From Robiginitalea sediminis (GTDB lineage Bacteria > Bacteroidota > Bacteroidia > Flavobacteriales > Flavobacteriaceae), in contig NZ_NGNR01000001.1 in the NCBI RefSeq assembly GCF_002198115.1, positions 1,167,332 to 1,231,331 of the forward strand: 64,000 bases of DNA. The letters are read 5' to 3'. Positions 18,589-27,588 of the stretch are shown here, piece by piece (the stretch's first letter is position 1; the number at the start of each line of letters is the position of its first letter). Below the pieces are notes generated by a model that did no database searches, was not told where the DNA came from, and saw nothing but the letters and a program-made list of their open reading frames with translations. Made by a program: the position numbers and the translations under genes.

Positions 18589-19848
18589 ATGTTTAACAGA
18601 GATCGTTGGAAGGAAATATTAGAGGTGCTTACCAGCAATTGGTTCCGCACGGTCCTGACCGCTTTCGGGGTGTTTTGGGGTATCCTGATCCTGATTATCC
18701 TGCTGGCTGCCGGCCGTGGCCTTGAGAATGGCATCAAGGCCGATTTCGGGGATATCGCCACCAATACCATGTTTATCTGGACCCGCCGTACCACCAAGGC
18801 CTATAAAGGCCTGCCCAAGGACCGCGACTTCAACTTTAAGGTGGAAGACCGGGAAGTGCTCCGCACCCGGTTCCCCCAACTGCGCTTTATCTCTCCCCGC
18901 AACCAGCTCGGTGGCTTCCGCGGCGGGAGCAACGTAGTCCGGGGCATCAAAACCGGGGCCTACAATATATACGGGGACTACCCGGAGATCATCAACCAGG
19001 ACCCTATGGGCATCACCTCGGGACGCTTTATCAACCACAGTGATATAGGGGAGAAACGCAAGGTGGCCGTCATTGGTGAAGGGGTGGTAGCCGAGCTCTA
19101 CGAGCAGGGAGAAGAAGTCCTGGGCACCTACATCAAGATTCAGGGGGTGAACTTTATGGTGGTAGGGACTTATAAGAAAAAATCGAATGACGGAGACGGG
19201 GAAGAGGGCCAGAAGCAGATTTTTGTTCCCTTTACCTCCTTCTCCCAGGCCTTTAACCGGGCCGACAACGTGGGCTGGATGGCCATTACGGCCAAGGACG
19301 GCACCTCCATCACCTCCCTGAAGGAGCAGATCGTGTCCGTGCTGAAGGAAAAGCACAAGGTACACCCCGAAGACCAGCGGGCCATTGGCTATTTTGACCT
19401 GTATGAACAGTACAACCGGGTGGAAAGCCTCTTCGGGGCCATGCGTTTTATCGCCTATTTCGTGGGTATCCTGGTCCTGCTCTCCGGGATTATCGGGGTG
19501 AGCAACATCATGCTTATCGTGGTCAAGGAGCGCACCAAGGAAATCGGGATTCGGCGGGCCCTGGGCGAGCAGCCCTGGAGCATCCGCAAGCAGATCCTGC
19601 TGGAGTCCCTGTTTTTAACAATTATCTCAGGAATGGCAGGGATTGCCATGGGGGCCTTGTTCATTTACGGGGTCAACTCCCTGTTGGACGCCAGCGGACC
19701 CGTAGACATGTTCGCCAACCCCAGCGTTAGCCTGGGCGTGGTAACGGGCGCCCTGGTTATCCTGATCCTCTCGGGGCTATTGGCCGGGTTTATCCCCGCC
19801 CAGAGCGCCATCCGCGTGAAACCCATTGACGCACTCAGAAACGAATAA
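18589..19848 (+). CDS. MacB-type ABC transporter permease (module 1, second permease)
   Basis: A second MacB/FtsX permease of 419 aa, 26 nt after the first. It has the N-terminal helix (about 20-43, FGVFWGILILIILLAAGRG), the periplasmic core, and the FtsX region with GVSNIMLIVVKERTKEIGIRRALGE and the ending SAIRVKPIDALRNE. It resembles the permease at 23020 more than its immediate neighbour (shared RT.LTAFGVFWGI type opening and RTTKAYKGL/RTSIPYGGF segments). The two permeases of each module therefore probably pair as a heterodimer. This is inferred from gene order and was not tested by alignment. Confidence 0.93.
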   Translation: MFNRDRWKEILEVLTSNWFRTVLTAFGVFWGILILIILLAAGRGLENGIKADFGDIATNTMFIWTRRTTKAYKGLPKDRDFNFKVEDREVLRTRFPQLRFISPRNQLGGFRGGSNVVRGIKTGAYNIYGDYPEIINQDPMGITSGRFINHSDIGEKRKVAVIGEGVVAELYEQGEEVLGTYIKIQGVNFMVVGTYKKKSNDGDGEEGQKQIFVPFTSFSQAFNRADNVGWMAITAKDGTSITSLKEQIVSVLKEKHKVHPEDQRAIGYFDLYEQYNRVESLFGAMRFIAYFVGILVLLSGIIGVSNIMLIVVKERTKEIGIRRALGEQPWSIRKQILLESLFLTIISGMAGIAMGALFIYGVNSLLDASGPVDMFANPSVSLGVVTGALVILILSGLLAGFIPAQSAIRVKPIDALRNE

Positions 19849-19887
19849 TTCATCATCAGAACTAACAGATAAAATACCAACACTGCC

Positions 19888-21000
19888 ATGAAAAAATCCG
19901 CAACCATCCTGATCCTGGTACTGATCCTGGTCACCTTTGGGGGAGCCATGTATTACCTGTACCAGAAGAACTCGGAAGACCCGGTGGTATACCAGACCGA
20001 GAAACCCACCCGCCAGAATATAGTGCGTAAAACGGTGGCAACCGGGAGTATCCTCCCCCTGGAAGAAGTCCTCATCAAACCCAATATTTCCGGGGTTATC
20101 GAAGAGGTCTATGTGGAAGGGGGCGATTACGTGAAGGCCGGCGATCTCATCGCCAAGCTCAAAGTGGTCCCCAACCTCAGTGCCCTGAACGATGCCCAGA
20201 ACGCCATCCAGGATGCCAAGATTACCCTCAACGACCGCCAGCGTAACTACGAGCGTCAGCTTACCCTTTTTCGAAAGGGCGTCATCTCCCAGGCAGACCT
20301 GGACCGCGCCCAGGTAGATTACGACCAGGCCAAGCAGGGCTACGCCGCCGCCAACAAGCGCTACGATATTGTGAAGACCGGGACCACCAGCGGGCTGAGC
20401 AGCGCCGCCAATACCCTGATCCGGGCCACTGTTAGCGGCATGGTGCTGGAAGTTCCTGTAGAAGTCGGGAACCAGGTCATCGAGGCCAATACCTTTAACG
20501 AGGGCACCACCATTGCCGCTATTGCAGACACTGACAAGATGATTTTCGAAGGGAAGGTAGATGAATCCGAAGTGGGCAAGATCCGGGAGGACCTCCCCCT
20601 TGAGATTACCGTTGGGGCCATAGAAGACCAGGTATTCGATGCTGTCCTGGATTACATCGCCCCCAAGGGTAACGAGGAAAACGGCGCGATCCAGTTCGAG
20701 ATCAAAGGGACCCTGAAGAAAAGCGACAGCGTATTTATCCGCGCCGGCCTCAGTGCCAATGCGTCCATCATCCTGGGGCGTGCAGACAGCGCCCTGGCCC
20801 TGAAGGAGGCCCTGGTTCAATTCGACCCGGAGACCAAGAAGCCCTATGTGGAAGTAGAGGTAGGGTCCCAGCAGTTCGAGCGCCGCGACCTGGAGTTGGG
20901 CATCAGCGACGGGATTTTTGTGGAGGTCAAGTCCGGCATTGGGGAGGACGATGCCATCAAGGTCTGGAATGCCCTGACCCCTTCGGGTGCCGGCCTCTGA
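19888..21000 (+). CDS. HlyD/MacA-type periplasmic adaptor (module 1)
   Basis: A membrane-fusion protein bridging the MacB-type permeases and TolC. The 370 aa contain an N-terminal membrane anchor (about 5-25), a lipoyl/biotinyl-like half (VLIKPNISGVIEEVYVEGGDYVKAGDLIAKL), an alpha-hairpin coiled coil (about 98-160), the second lipoyl half (TVSGMVLEVPVEVGNQV) and beta-barrel/membrane-proximal domains. It is paralogous to the adaptor at 24327: the same KTVATG, ISGVI and EVGKIRE elements occur in the same order. It ends in the middle of the operon, and the second ECF-like promoter follows its stop directly. Confidence 0.94.
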   Translation: MKKSATILILVLILVTFGGAMYYLYQKNSEDPVVYQTEKPTRQNIVRKTVATGSILPLEEVLIKPNISGVIEEVYVEGGDYVKAGDLIAKLKVVPNLSALNDAQNAIQDAKITLNDRQRNYERQLTLFRKGVISQADLDRAQVDYDQAKQGYAAANKRYDIVKTGTTSGLSSAANTLIRATVSGMVLEVPVEVGNQVIEANTFNEGTTIAAIADTDKMIFEGKVDESEVGKIREDLPLEITVGAIEDQVFDAVLDYIAPKGNEENGAIQFEIKGTLKKSDSVFIRAGLSANASIILGRADSALALKEALVQFDPETKKPYVEVEVGSQQFERRDLELGISDGIFVEVKSGIGEDDAIKVWNALTPSGAGL

Positions 21001-21002
21001 TT

Positions 21003-21057
21003 ACTTTAACATAATATTCACAAAAAGGTTGTAACAAAACCGCCCTTGTGTGGTCTA
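21003..21057 (+). promoter_or_regulatory. ECF-sigma-like promoter 2 of the ABC export operon
   Basis: ACTTTAACATA at 21003-21013, TGTAACAAA at 21030-21038 and GTCTA at 21053-21057. The -35 to -10 spacing (17 nt from TGTAAC to GTCTA) is identical to the element at 17243-17270, and the upstream box is shifted by one base only. The sequences between the boxes differ. The leader to ATG 21092 would be about 28 nt. Confidence 0.6.
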
Positions 21058-21091
21058 ATCCTTTGTTCGGCCTCTTAGAAAGACACCAACC

Positions 21092-21796
21092 ATGATTGAA
21101 ATCAGAGATCTACACAAGTCCTACCAGATGGGGAGCAATTCCCTGCATGTGCTGAAAGGGATTAACTTTAAGGCAGAGGAGGGGGAGCTCGTGGCCATTA
21201 TGGGCTCGTCCGGCTCCGGCAAGTCTACCTTGCTCAATATCCTGGGGATGCTCGATGAGGCAGACACCGGGGACTACATCCTCGACGGGGTGAAAATCGA
21301 AAAACTCAGTGAGACCAAGGCCGCCCGGTACCGCAACAAGTTCCTCGGGTTCGTCTTCCAGTCTTTTAACCTGATCAACTATAAAACGGCCATGGAAAAC
21401 GTGGCCTTGCCGCTCTACTACCAGAAAGTAAGCCGGAAGGACCGCGAGACCAAAGCCCTGAAATATCTGGAACAGGTAGGGCTGAAAGAGTGGGCCAACC
21501 ACCTGCCGAGCGAGTTGTCCGGGGGGCAGAAGCAGCGTGTGGCCATTGCCCGCGCCATGGCTGCCGAGCCCAAGGTGCTGCTGGCCGATGAGCCTACCGG
21601 GGCCCTGGACAGTACCACGTCCTACGAGGTCATGGACCTGATCCAACAAATCAACGACCAGGGCAACACCATCCTGGTAGTGACCCACGAGGAGGACATT
21701 GCCCATATGTGCAAACGGATTATCCACCTCCGCGACGGTGTTATTGTAGAGGACAAAAAAATCGACCAGGTAAGAGCTTCCGAATATGTTCAGTAG
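21092..21796 (+). CDS. ABC transporter ATP-binding protein (MacB/LolD type)
   Basis: The only ATPase of the export operon. The 234 aa carry all nucleotide-binding motifs: Walker A GSSGSGKST (38-46), Q-loop VFQSFNLI, signature LSGGQKQR (about 142-149), Walker B VLLADEPTGALD (about 160-170) and the switch His in VVTHEED. It is a stand-alone LolD/MacB-type domain of normal size. Its end overlaps the next permease by 11 nt, so the two are translationally coupled. With four permeases and no second ATPase nearby, it probably serves both permease pairs. Confidence 0.96.
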   Translation: MIEIRDLHKSYQMGSNSLHVLKGINFKAEEGELVAIMGSSGSGKSTLLNILGMLDEADTGDYILDGVKIEKLSETKAARYRNKFLGFVFQSFNLINYKTAMENVALPLYYQKVSRKDRETKALKYLEQVGLKEWANHLPSELSGGQKQRVAIARAMAAEPKVLLADEPTGALDSTTSYEVMDLIQQINDQGNTILVVTHEEDIAHMCKRIIHLRDGVIVEDKKIDQVRASEYVQ

Positions 21797-23018
21797 GGAT
21801 ACTTGGCGCGAAATCTTTATCACCCTCCGCAAGAATAAACTACGGACCTTCCTCTCCGGGTTTACGGTTTCCCTTGGGATCCTGATCTTTATTACCCTTT
21901 ATGGGATGGGGAACGGGCTGATCAATACCTTCGACGAGTTCTTTTCCCAGGACGCCACCAACGTCCTCTATGTCTTCCCCGGACGGACCACCATGCCCTA
22001 CAAGGGGTATAAGTCCAACCGGACCATCGAATTCGATAACACCGACCTGGAGGACATCAAGAAAAATTTCCCCATGTTCCTTGAACACCTCTCGCCCCGG
22101 ATTTTCCGCTCGGCACTGGTGAAATACAAGGAGGAATCCAACAACTACACCACCATTGGGGTAGACTGGGGGCAGCAGTTTGCCGAGAAGACCATCATGA
22201 TGAAGGGCCGGTACCTGAACCAGATGGACGTAGAGGATAAAACCCGCAACGCGGTTATCGGCCGCCTGGTGGAGATCGACCTGTTTGGGACCGAAAATGC
22301 CATCGGGAAATACATCGATGTGGGGGGGAGTGTTTTTAAGGTAATCGGCGTTTTTCAGGACGACGGGGGCGACAACGAGGAGCGCCAGATCTACATCCCC
22401 TATACCACCCGCCAGCTCATCGAGAAAAATACTGACGAGATCGGCCAGATTGTGGTGCAGTTCAAGCCCGAATTGGGCTATACCGGGGCCATGGCCCTGG
22501 AGCGCAACCTGGAGCGCTATATGAAAGACAAGAAATTCATCCACCCGGACGACCGCAATGCGATCTTCATCCGGAACGTGACCGACAACCTTAAGCAAAA
22601 CCAGGATTTTGCCGGGGTACTGCAGATGATCGTGACCATCGTGGCCTTCGGGACCATTATCGCCGGGATCATCGGCATCAGCAATATCATGGTCTTCGTG
22701 GTGAAGGAACGCACCAAGGAAATCGGGATCCGCAAGGCTATTGGGGCTACCCCTCGCAGCGTGATCAACACCATCCTGCTGGAGTCTGTCTTCATAACCA
22801 CGGTTTCCGGGTTTGTGGGGATGCTCATCGGGATCGGCCTGTTGCGTTCCCTCGGCGATTCCCTGGCCGACGACTACTTTATCACCAACCCCTACATCAG
22901 TACCGGGGTGGCGGTATTCGCCACGGTCCTGCTGATTGTATTCGGCGCCATTGCCGGGTATGTGCCAGCACGGCGTGCGGCGCGGATCAAACCCATTGTA
23001 GCCCTAAGAGACGAATAA
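21786..23018 (+). CDS. MacB-type ABC transporter permease (module 2, first permease)
   Basis: A 410-aa MacB/FtsX permease whose ATG overlaps the end of the ATPase gene. The opening TWREIFITLRKNKLRTFLSGF closely parallels the permease at 17318 and marks it as its duplicate. The periplasmic core spans about 45-270. The FtsX part contains GISNIMVFVVKERTKEIGIRKAIGA and ends ARRAARIKPIVALRDE. It is followed after 1 nt by the partner permease at 23020. Confidence 0.93.
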   Translation: MFSRDTWREIFITLRKNKLRTFLSGFTVSLGILIFITLYGMGNGLINTFDEFFSQDATNVLYVFPGRTTMPYKGYKSNRTIEFDNTDLEDIKKNFPMFLEHLSPRIFRSALVKYKEESNNYTTIGVDWGQQFAEKTIMMKGRYLNQMDVEDKTRNAVIGRLVEIDLFGTENAIGKYIDVGGSVFKVIGVFQDDGGDNEERQIYIPYTTRQLIEKNTDEIGQIVVQFKPELGYTGAMALERNLERYMKDKKFIHPDDRNAIFIRNVTDNLKQNQDFAGVLQMIVTIVAFGTIIAGIIGISNIMVFVVKERTKEIGIRKAIGATPRSVINTILLESVFITTVSGFVGMLIGIGLLRSLGDSLADDYFITNPYISTGVAVFATVLLIVFGAIAGYVPARRAARIKPIVALRDE

Positions 23019-23019
23019 G

Positions 23020-24285
23020 ATGCGATTGTTATTCGATAAAAATACCTGGCAGGAGATTTTCGGTTCCATCGGAAAGAATAAGACCCGTACCATCATTACG
23101 GTAATCGGGGTACTCTGGGGGATCTTCATCTACATTGCCCTGGCCGGGGCGGCCAAAGGCCTCGACAATGGTTTTGAACGCAATTTCGAGACTGTTGCCA
23201 AGAACTCCCTCTGGGCCTGGACCAACCGGACCAGTATCCCCTACGGCGGGTTTAAGATTGGCCGTGCCGTACCGCTCAAGGTGGGGGACGCCGAAGTGCT
23301 TCGCAACCGAATCCCTGAAATCGAGTATATCGCCCCGGTCAATACCAAGGGGGTATTCGGAGGGGAAGCTGCCCTTACCGTCCGGGGCCTGAAATCCAAC
23401 TCCTATCCGGTTTACGGGTATTTCCCGGAAATCGCCAAAATGGCCACCCAGAAGATCTACGACGGGGGTCGCTTTATCAACGAAGAGGATATGGAGTATT
23501 CCCGGAAGGTATGCGTGATAGGCGAGCGGGTGGAACAGGAAATGTTCGAAGAGGACGAAAACCCCATAGGGGCGTACATCCGGGTAGAAAATGTCTATTT
23601 CCAGGTGGTGGGGGTCCACAAATTCTCCCAAACCACCCCTTTTGGTACCGACGGCGATATTTTTATCCCCTTCAACACCTTTAAGAAACTATACAATACC
23701 GGGGAATCGGCCCAGTTTTTTACCATTGCCGCCTACGACGATGCCGACGTGGTGCAGGTGGAGAAGGACGTAAAACGGGTCCTGAAAAGCATCCACCGGG
23801 TACACCCGGACGATGAGCGGGCCATTGGGTCCTTCAACCTGGGTGAGATTTTCGGCCGGATTATGGGCTTTGCCCAGGGGATTACCTTCCTCTCCCTCAT
23901 TGTGGGTCTGGCCACCATCCTGGCCGGGGTCATCGGTATCGGGAATATCCTGCTGATTTCTGTAAAGGAACGCACCAAGGAACTCGGAATCCGCCGGGCC
24001 CTGGGGGCTACTCCCGGGGAGGTCCGCACCCTGATCATCCTGGAATCGGTATTCCTTACCATGCTGGCCGGGGTTATCGGGATTATCCTCGGGGCGGGTG
24101 TCCTGAGTATCATCAATATGATGACAGCCAGTAATACAGATTTCCCCTATACCAACCCTACCGTACCCATACCCCTGGTTATCGGGGCCCTGCTGGTGAT
24201 GGTGATCCTCGGGACGCTTATCGGGCTAATCCCCGCCCAGCGCGCCGTGAGCATTAAACCCATAGATGCCCTCAGGGAAGAATAA
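23020..24285 (+). CDS. MacB-type ABC transporter permease (module 2, second permease)
   Basis: A 421-aa MacB/FtsX permease, apparent paralogue of the one at 18589. It has an N-terminal helix with IGVLWGIFIYIALAGAAKG, a periplasmic core (about 50-285), and an FtsX domain with GIGNILLISVKERTKELGIRRALGA and the end RAVSIKPIDALREE. It is translated directly after the previous permease (1-nt gap), again suggesting a heterodimer. The substrate is unknown. Confidence 0.93.
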   Translation: MRLLFDKNTWQEIFGSIGKNKTRTIITVIGVLWGIFIYIALAGAAKGLDNGFERNFETVAKNSLWAWTNRTSIPYGGFKIGRAVPLKVGDAEVLRNRIPEIEYIAPVNTKGVFGGEAALTVRGLKSNSYPVYGYFPEIAKMATQKIYDGGRFINEEDMEYSRKVCVIGERVEQEMFEEDENPIGAYIRVENVYFQVVGVHKFSQTTPFGTDGDIFIPFNTFKKLYNTGESAQFFTIAAYDDADVVQVEKDVKRVLKSIHRVHPDDERAIGSFNLGEIFGRIMGFAQGITFLSLIVGLATILAGVIGIGNILLISVKERTKELGIRRALGATPGEVRTLIILESVFLTMLAGVIGIILGAGVLSIINMMTASNTDFPYTNPTVPIPLVIGALLVMVILGTLIGLIPAQRAVSIKPIDALREE

Positions 24286-24326
24286 AACGTAAAACAGAGA
24301 AACATTAAATACCAACAACTACTACG

Positions 24327-25457
24327 ATGAACAAGTTTGTGAAATACGCATTGATCGCCATCCTGGTTTTCGGGGCGATGGGCGCCGCGGTCTTCTTTAT
24401 CAAGACCAACAGCAAGTCAGCCGTCACCTACGAAACCCAGAAGCCCTTTATTTCCAAAATCGAACGGAAAACCGTGGCAACAGGCAAGGTGGTCCCTGAA
24501 GAAGAAGTGGAGATCAAGCCGCAGATTTCGGGGATTATCGACCGCATCTATATGGAAGAGGGCGACCAGGTTCGCGCCGGCGACCTGATTGCCGTCATTA
24601 AGGTGGTGCCCAACGAGCAGTCCCTGAACCAGTCCCGCGGGCGGGTGCGCAATGCGGAGATCGCCCTGAACAATACCAAGATCGAATACGACCGGAACAA
24701 AACGCTGCATGCACGCGGGGTTATTTCCGACCAGCAGTTCAACAATCAGCAACTGGCGTACGACCAGGCCGTTCAGGAGCTGGAAAATGCCCGGGCAGAT
24801 TACCAGATCATCCTGAAGGGATCGGCCGGAGGCTCCTCCAGCGCCAACACCAATATCCGGGCCACCGTAAATGGTACCATCCTGGAAATCCCCGTGGAAG
24901 AGGGAGACCAGGTTATTCAGTCCAACAACTTCAACGATGGGACCACCATCGCCACCATCGCCGACCTTGGGAATATGATTTTCGAAGGGCAGGTAGATGA
25001 AGGCGAGGTAGGCAAGTTGCGCCTGGGTATGCCTTTGGAAATCAGCCTGGGGGCCATCGAGGGGCAGACCTTCGAAGCTACCCTGCGCTTTATCGCCCCC
25101 AAGGGTGTGGAAGAGGCCGGTGCCGTACAGTTCAAGATTGAAGGGGATGTAACGGTTAACGACAGTGTGATGGTGCGTGCCGGCTACAGTGCCAACGCTT
25201 CCCTTACCCTGGAGAAAAAGGATAGTATCATGGTAATTCCCGAAGCGCTGTTGCAATTCGACCGGGAAACCGACAAACCGTATGTGGAGGTGGCCACCGG
25301 CGACCAGCAGTTTGAGCGCCGCGAAATCGAAGTGGGGATCTCCGACGGGGTGAATGTGGAAATCGTTTCCGGCCTCGAGATGGAAGACGAGGTTAAGATC
25401 TGGAACAAAACAGAGCCCATAAAGCGGGGGGAAGAGGAAGAGGAGGCTGAAGAGTAG
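24327..25457 (+). CDS. HlyD/MacA-type periplasmic adaptor (module 2)
   Basis: A second membrane-fusion protein, 376 aa, paralogous to the one at 19888. It has a membrane anchor at about 7-25, the lipoyl half EEVEIKPQISGIIDRIYMEEGDQV, a coiled-coil hairpin (about 100-155), the second half ATVNGTILEIPVEEGDQV and the C-terminal barrel. The tail is a run of acidic residues (GEEEEEAEE) not found in the first adaptor. It is followed by the TolC-type gene, completing a tripartite exporter. Confidence 0.94.
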   Translation: MNKFVKYALIAILVFGAMGAAVFFIKTNSKSAVTYETQKPFISKIERKTVATGKVVPEEEVEIKPQISGIIDRIYMEEGDQVRAGDLIAVIKVVPNEQSLNQSRGRVRNAEIALNNTKIEYDRNKTLHARGVISDQQFNNQQLAYDQAVQELENARADYQIILKGSAGGSSSANTNIRATVNGTILEIPVEEGDQVIQSNNFNDGTTIATIADLGNMIFEGQVDEGEVGKLRLGMPLEISLGAIEGQTFEATLRFIAPKGVEEAGAVQFKIEGDVTVNDSVMVRAGYSANASLTLEKKDSIMVIPEALLQFDRETDKPYVEVATGDQQFERREIEVGISDGVNVEIVSGLEMEDEVKIWNKTEPIKRGEEEEEAEE

Positions 25458-25512
25458 ACCCTGACGCAACCTGCTATACAATCAACGCTTTGAATTAATC
25501 AAAAAACGAATC

Positions 25513-26850
25513 ATGAAATTTCGACTATTACTTGCCATTGCCCTTTTATCGCTGGGGTCCCTCAGCGGGCAAATGCGCAAATGGACCCTGGAAGAGTGTG
25601 TGACCTATGCCGTGGAGAACAACCTGACCATCCAGCAGTTCGAACTGGACCTGGACAATGCCCGGATAGACAAATCCGACGCCATTGGCGGGCTGTTGCC
25701 CCGGGTAAATGCCCAGTTGCAGGGTGGCGGGAACACGGGTCTTACCTTCGACCCAACCACCAATGCCCCGGTAACCACGACCATTATTACGGCTACCGGT
25801 AACGCAACGGCCACTATGAACCTCTTCGACGGCCTGCGCAACGTCAAACGCCTGCAACGGGCCAAGATGAACGCCCTGGCCAACCAGTATCGCCTGGACA
25901 ACCTCAAGGACGATATCCGGCTGAATGTGGCCAATTCCTATTTGCAGGTGCTCTCCAACAAGGAGTCCCTGAAGGTTTTCAGAGCCCAGTATGCCGTGAC
26001 CGAACAGGACCTGATCCGTACCCGCGAGCAGGTCGATGCTGGGGTTTTACCACGGGGAGACCTCTTGGAAGTGGAGGCGACCGCGGCCAACCAGGAGCAG
26101 CAGATCGTTAATGGGGAAAACCAGGTTTTGCTCTCCCGGATTGCCCTGGCCCAGCTGTTGCAGATCACGGATTATGAGAATTTCGACATCGCCGACGAGG
26201 CGTTCGACGTCCCGGCAACCGAAGTCCTGGATAACAACCCAAAGGTGATTTTCGACAAGGCCATGACCTTCCGCAATGATATCAAGTTTGCGGAGTCTAA
26301 CGTAGAGCTGGCTAAGAAGGATTTGGAGATTGCCAAAGGCGCTTATTTTCCAACCCTGGGGGCCTTCTTCAACTACAATACCCGGTATTCCGACCAGACC
26401 CGCGACCCGCTTACCGGCGGGGAGGTAAGTTTTGCCGACCAGCTTTGGCTCAATGACGGTATTTCCTACGGGGCACAATTGTCTATCCCCATTTTCAATG
26501 GCAATACCACACGCAACAACGTGAAGCGCTCCCAGATTGACCTGATGCGTTCCGAATTGCAATTGGAGCAGAACAAACTGGATTTGGAATCCAATATCAA
26601 TACGGCATATGTGGATGTAAGCAATGCGGCCAAGACTTACGAGGCAGCCCAGAAAACCCTGGAGGCCCGCCGCCTGGCATTCGATTATGCCCAGGAGCGC
26701 TATGAAGTGGGTCTGATGAACGCCTTCGATTACAGCCAGGCGCAGGCGCGCGTGGACAATGCCGAAGCCGAAGTGATCCGTTCCAAGTACGACTATATCT
26801 TCCGCATCAAGGTGCTGGAATTCTATTTTGGCCTGCCCATACAATTGTAA
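25513..26850 (+). CDS. TolC-family outer-membrane efflux protein
   Basis: The outer-membrane channel of the exporter, a trimeric TolC-type tunnel. The 445 aa have a signal peptide (about 1-19, cut near SLSGQ), then two homologous outer-membrane-efflux repeats (about 28-215 and 245-440) rich in long amphipathic helices. The openings are typical (WTLEECVTYAVENNLTIQQFELDL) and so are the repeat-end signatures (YEVGLMNAFDYSQAQARVDNAEAEV). It is the last gene of the operon and is closed by a strong terminator. Confidence 0.94.
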   Translation: MKFRLLLAIALLSLGSLSGQMRKWTLEECVTYAVENNLTIQQFELDLDNARIDKSDAIGGLLPRVNAQLQGGGNTGLTFDPTTNAPVTTTIITATGNATATMNLFDGLRNVKRLQRAKMNALANQYRLDNLKDDIRLNVANSYLQVLSNKESLKVFRAQYAVTEQDLIRTREQVDAGVLPRGDLLEVEATAANQEQQIVNGENQVLLSRIALAQLLQITDYENFDIADEAFDVPATEVLDNNPKVIFDKAMTFRNDIKFAESNVELAKKDLEIAKGAYFPTLGAFFNYNTRYSDQTRDPLTGGEVSFADQLWLNDGISYGAQLSIPIFNGNTTRNNVKRSQIDLMRSELQLEQNKLDLESNINTAYVDVSNAAKTYEAAQKTLEARRLAFDYAQERYEVGLMNAFDYSQAQARVDNAEAEVIRSKYDYIFRIKVLEFYFGLPIQL

Positions 26851-26871
26851 CAGGTCATAGACACGCTTTTC

Positions 26872-26904
26872 AGGACCCGCCTTTCATAACGAAGGGCGGG
26901 TCCT
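26872..26904 (+). terminator. Intrinsic terminator of the ABC export operon
   Basis: A perfect 10-bp stem AGGACCCGCC (26872-26881) with GGCGGGTCCT (26895-26904) and a 13-nt loop, followed by TTATCTTTG. The T-rich tail overlaps the -7 box of tsaB, so the two signals are fused with no spare bases. Confidence 0.75.
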
Positions 26905-26912
26905 TATCTTTG
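26905..26912 (+). promoter_or_regulatory. -7 box TATCTTTG for tsaB, unusually close to the ATG
   Basis: TATCTTTG ends only 4 nt before the tsaB ATG at 26917. Other boxes in this window end 15-39 nt before their start codons. If the box is used, transcription would begin at or within a base or two of the start codon. Confidence 0.5.
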
Positions 26913-26916
26913 GGCC

Positions 26917-27588
26917 ATGGCAATACTTCTGTGTTTGGAAACGGCGTCTACCAATTGTTCGGTAGCCCTTTTTGAGGGCGACCGCCTGCTGGCCATGCGG
27001 GAGGACCGGACCGATGCGTATACCCATGGGGAGGAGTTGCACGGTTTTATAGCGGAGGTGTTGCGGGACCAGGGTCTGGAACCTGCAGCCCTGGATGCGG
27101 TTGCCGTGGGGAAAGGGCCAGGGTCCTTCACCGGTTTGCGCATTGGGGTTTCCGCTGCCAAGGGCCTCTGCTTCGCCCTGGAGATCCCGCTAATCGGGTT
27201 GCCTACCCTGGAAATCCTGGCCAGGACCCTCCGGGTGGAACAGGGGGTGTTGGTACCCATGCTCGATGCCAGGCGGATGGAAGTCTATGCTGCGGTGTAC
27301 TCCAAGGATATCAGTCCGCTTCGGGAAACCCGGGCCGAAATCCTTACAGCGGACTCCTTTGCCGAATACCTCCCGGACGGACCCGTCCACCTGCTGGGCA
27401 GCGGGGCTGCGAAAGCCGGCGAACTCCTGCCAGGTCCTTCCTTTCAGTGTTATCCGGAACACATGCCTACAGCAAAGACCATGGGGCCGATGGCCCATGA
27501 GCGCTATTCAAAGGGTCTGTTCGAAGATGTGGCTTACTTTGAGCCGTATTACCTCAAAGACTTTATCCCCGGTGGGGGTAAAGGTTAA
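26917..27588 (+). CDS. tsaB: tRNA threonylcarbamoyladenosine biosynthesis protein TsaB
   Basis: An ASKHA-fold protein that forms the TsaBD(E) complex installing the t6A modification at position 37 of ANN-decoding tRNAs; cytoplasmic. The 223 aa begin with the family phosphate-1-like motif ILLCLETASTNCSVALF and continue with HGEELHGFI, GKGPGSFTGLRIGVSAAKGLC (nucleotide-fold loop) and PMLDARRMEVYAAVY. The ATG at 26917 is fixed by the conserved opening. It overlaps the convergent gene at 27585 by 4 nt at the stop codons. Confidence 0.95.
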   Translation: MAILLCLETASTNCSVALFEGDRLLAMREDRTDAYTHGEELHGFIAEVLRDQGLEPAALDAVAVGKGPGSFTGLRIGVSAAKGLCFALEIPLIGLPTLEILARTLRVEQGVLVPMLDARRMEVYAAVYSKDISPLRETRAEILTADSFAEYLPDGPVHLLGSGAAKAGELLPGPSFQCYPEHMPTAKTMGPMAHERYSKGLFEDVAYFEPYYLKDFIPGGGKG

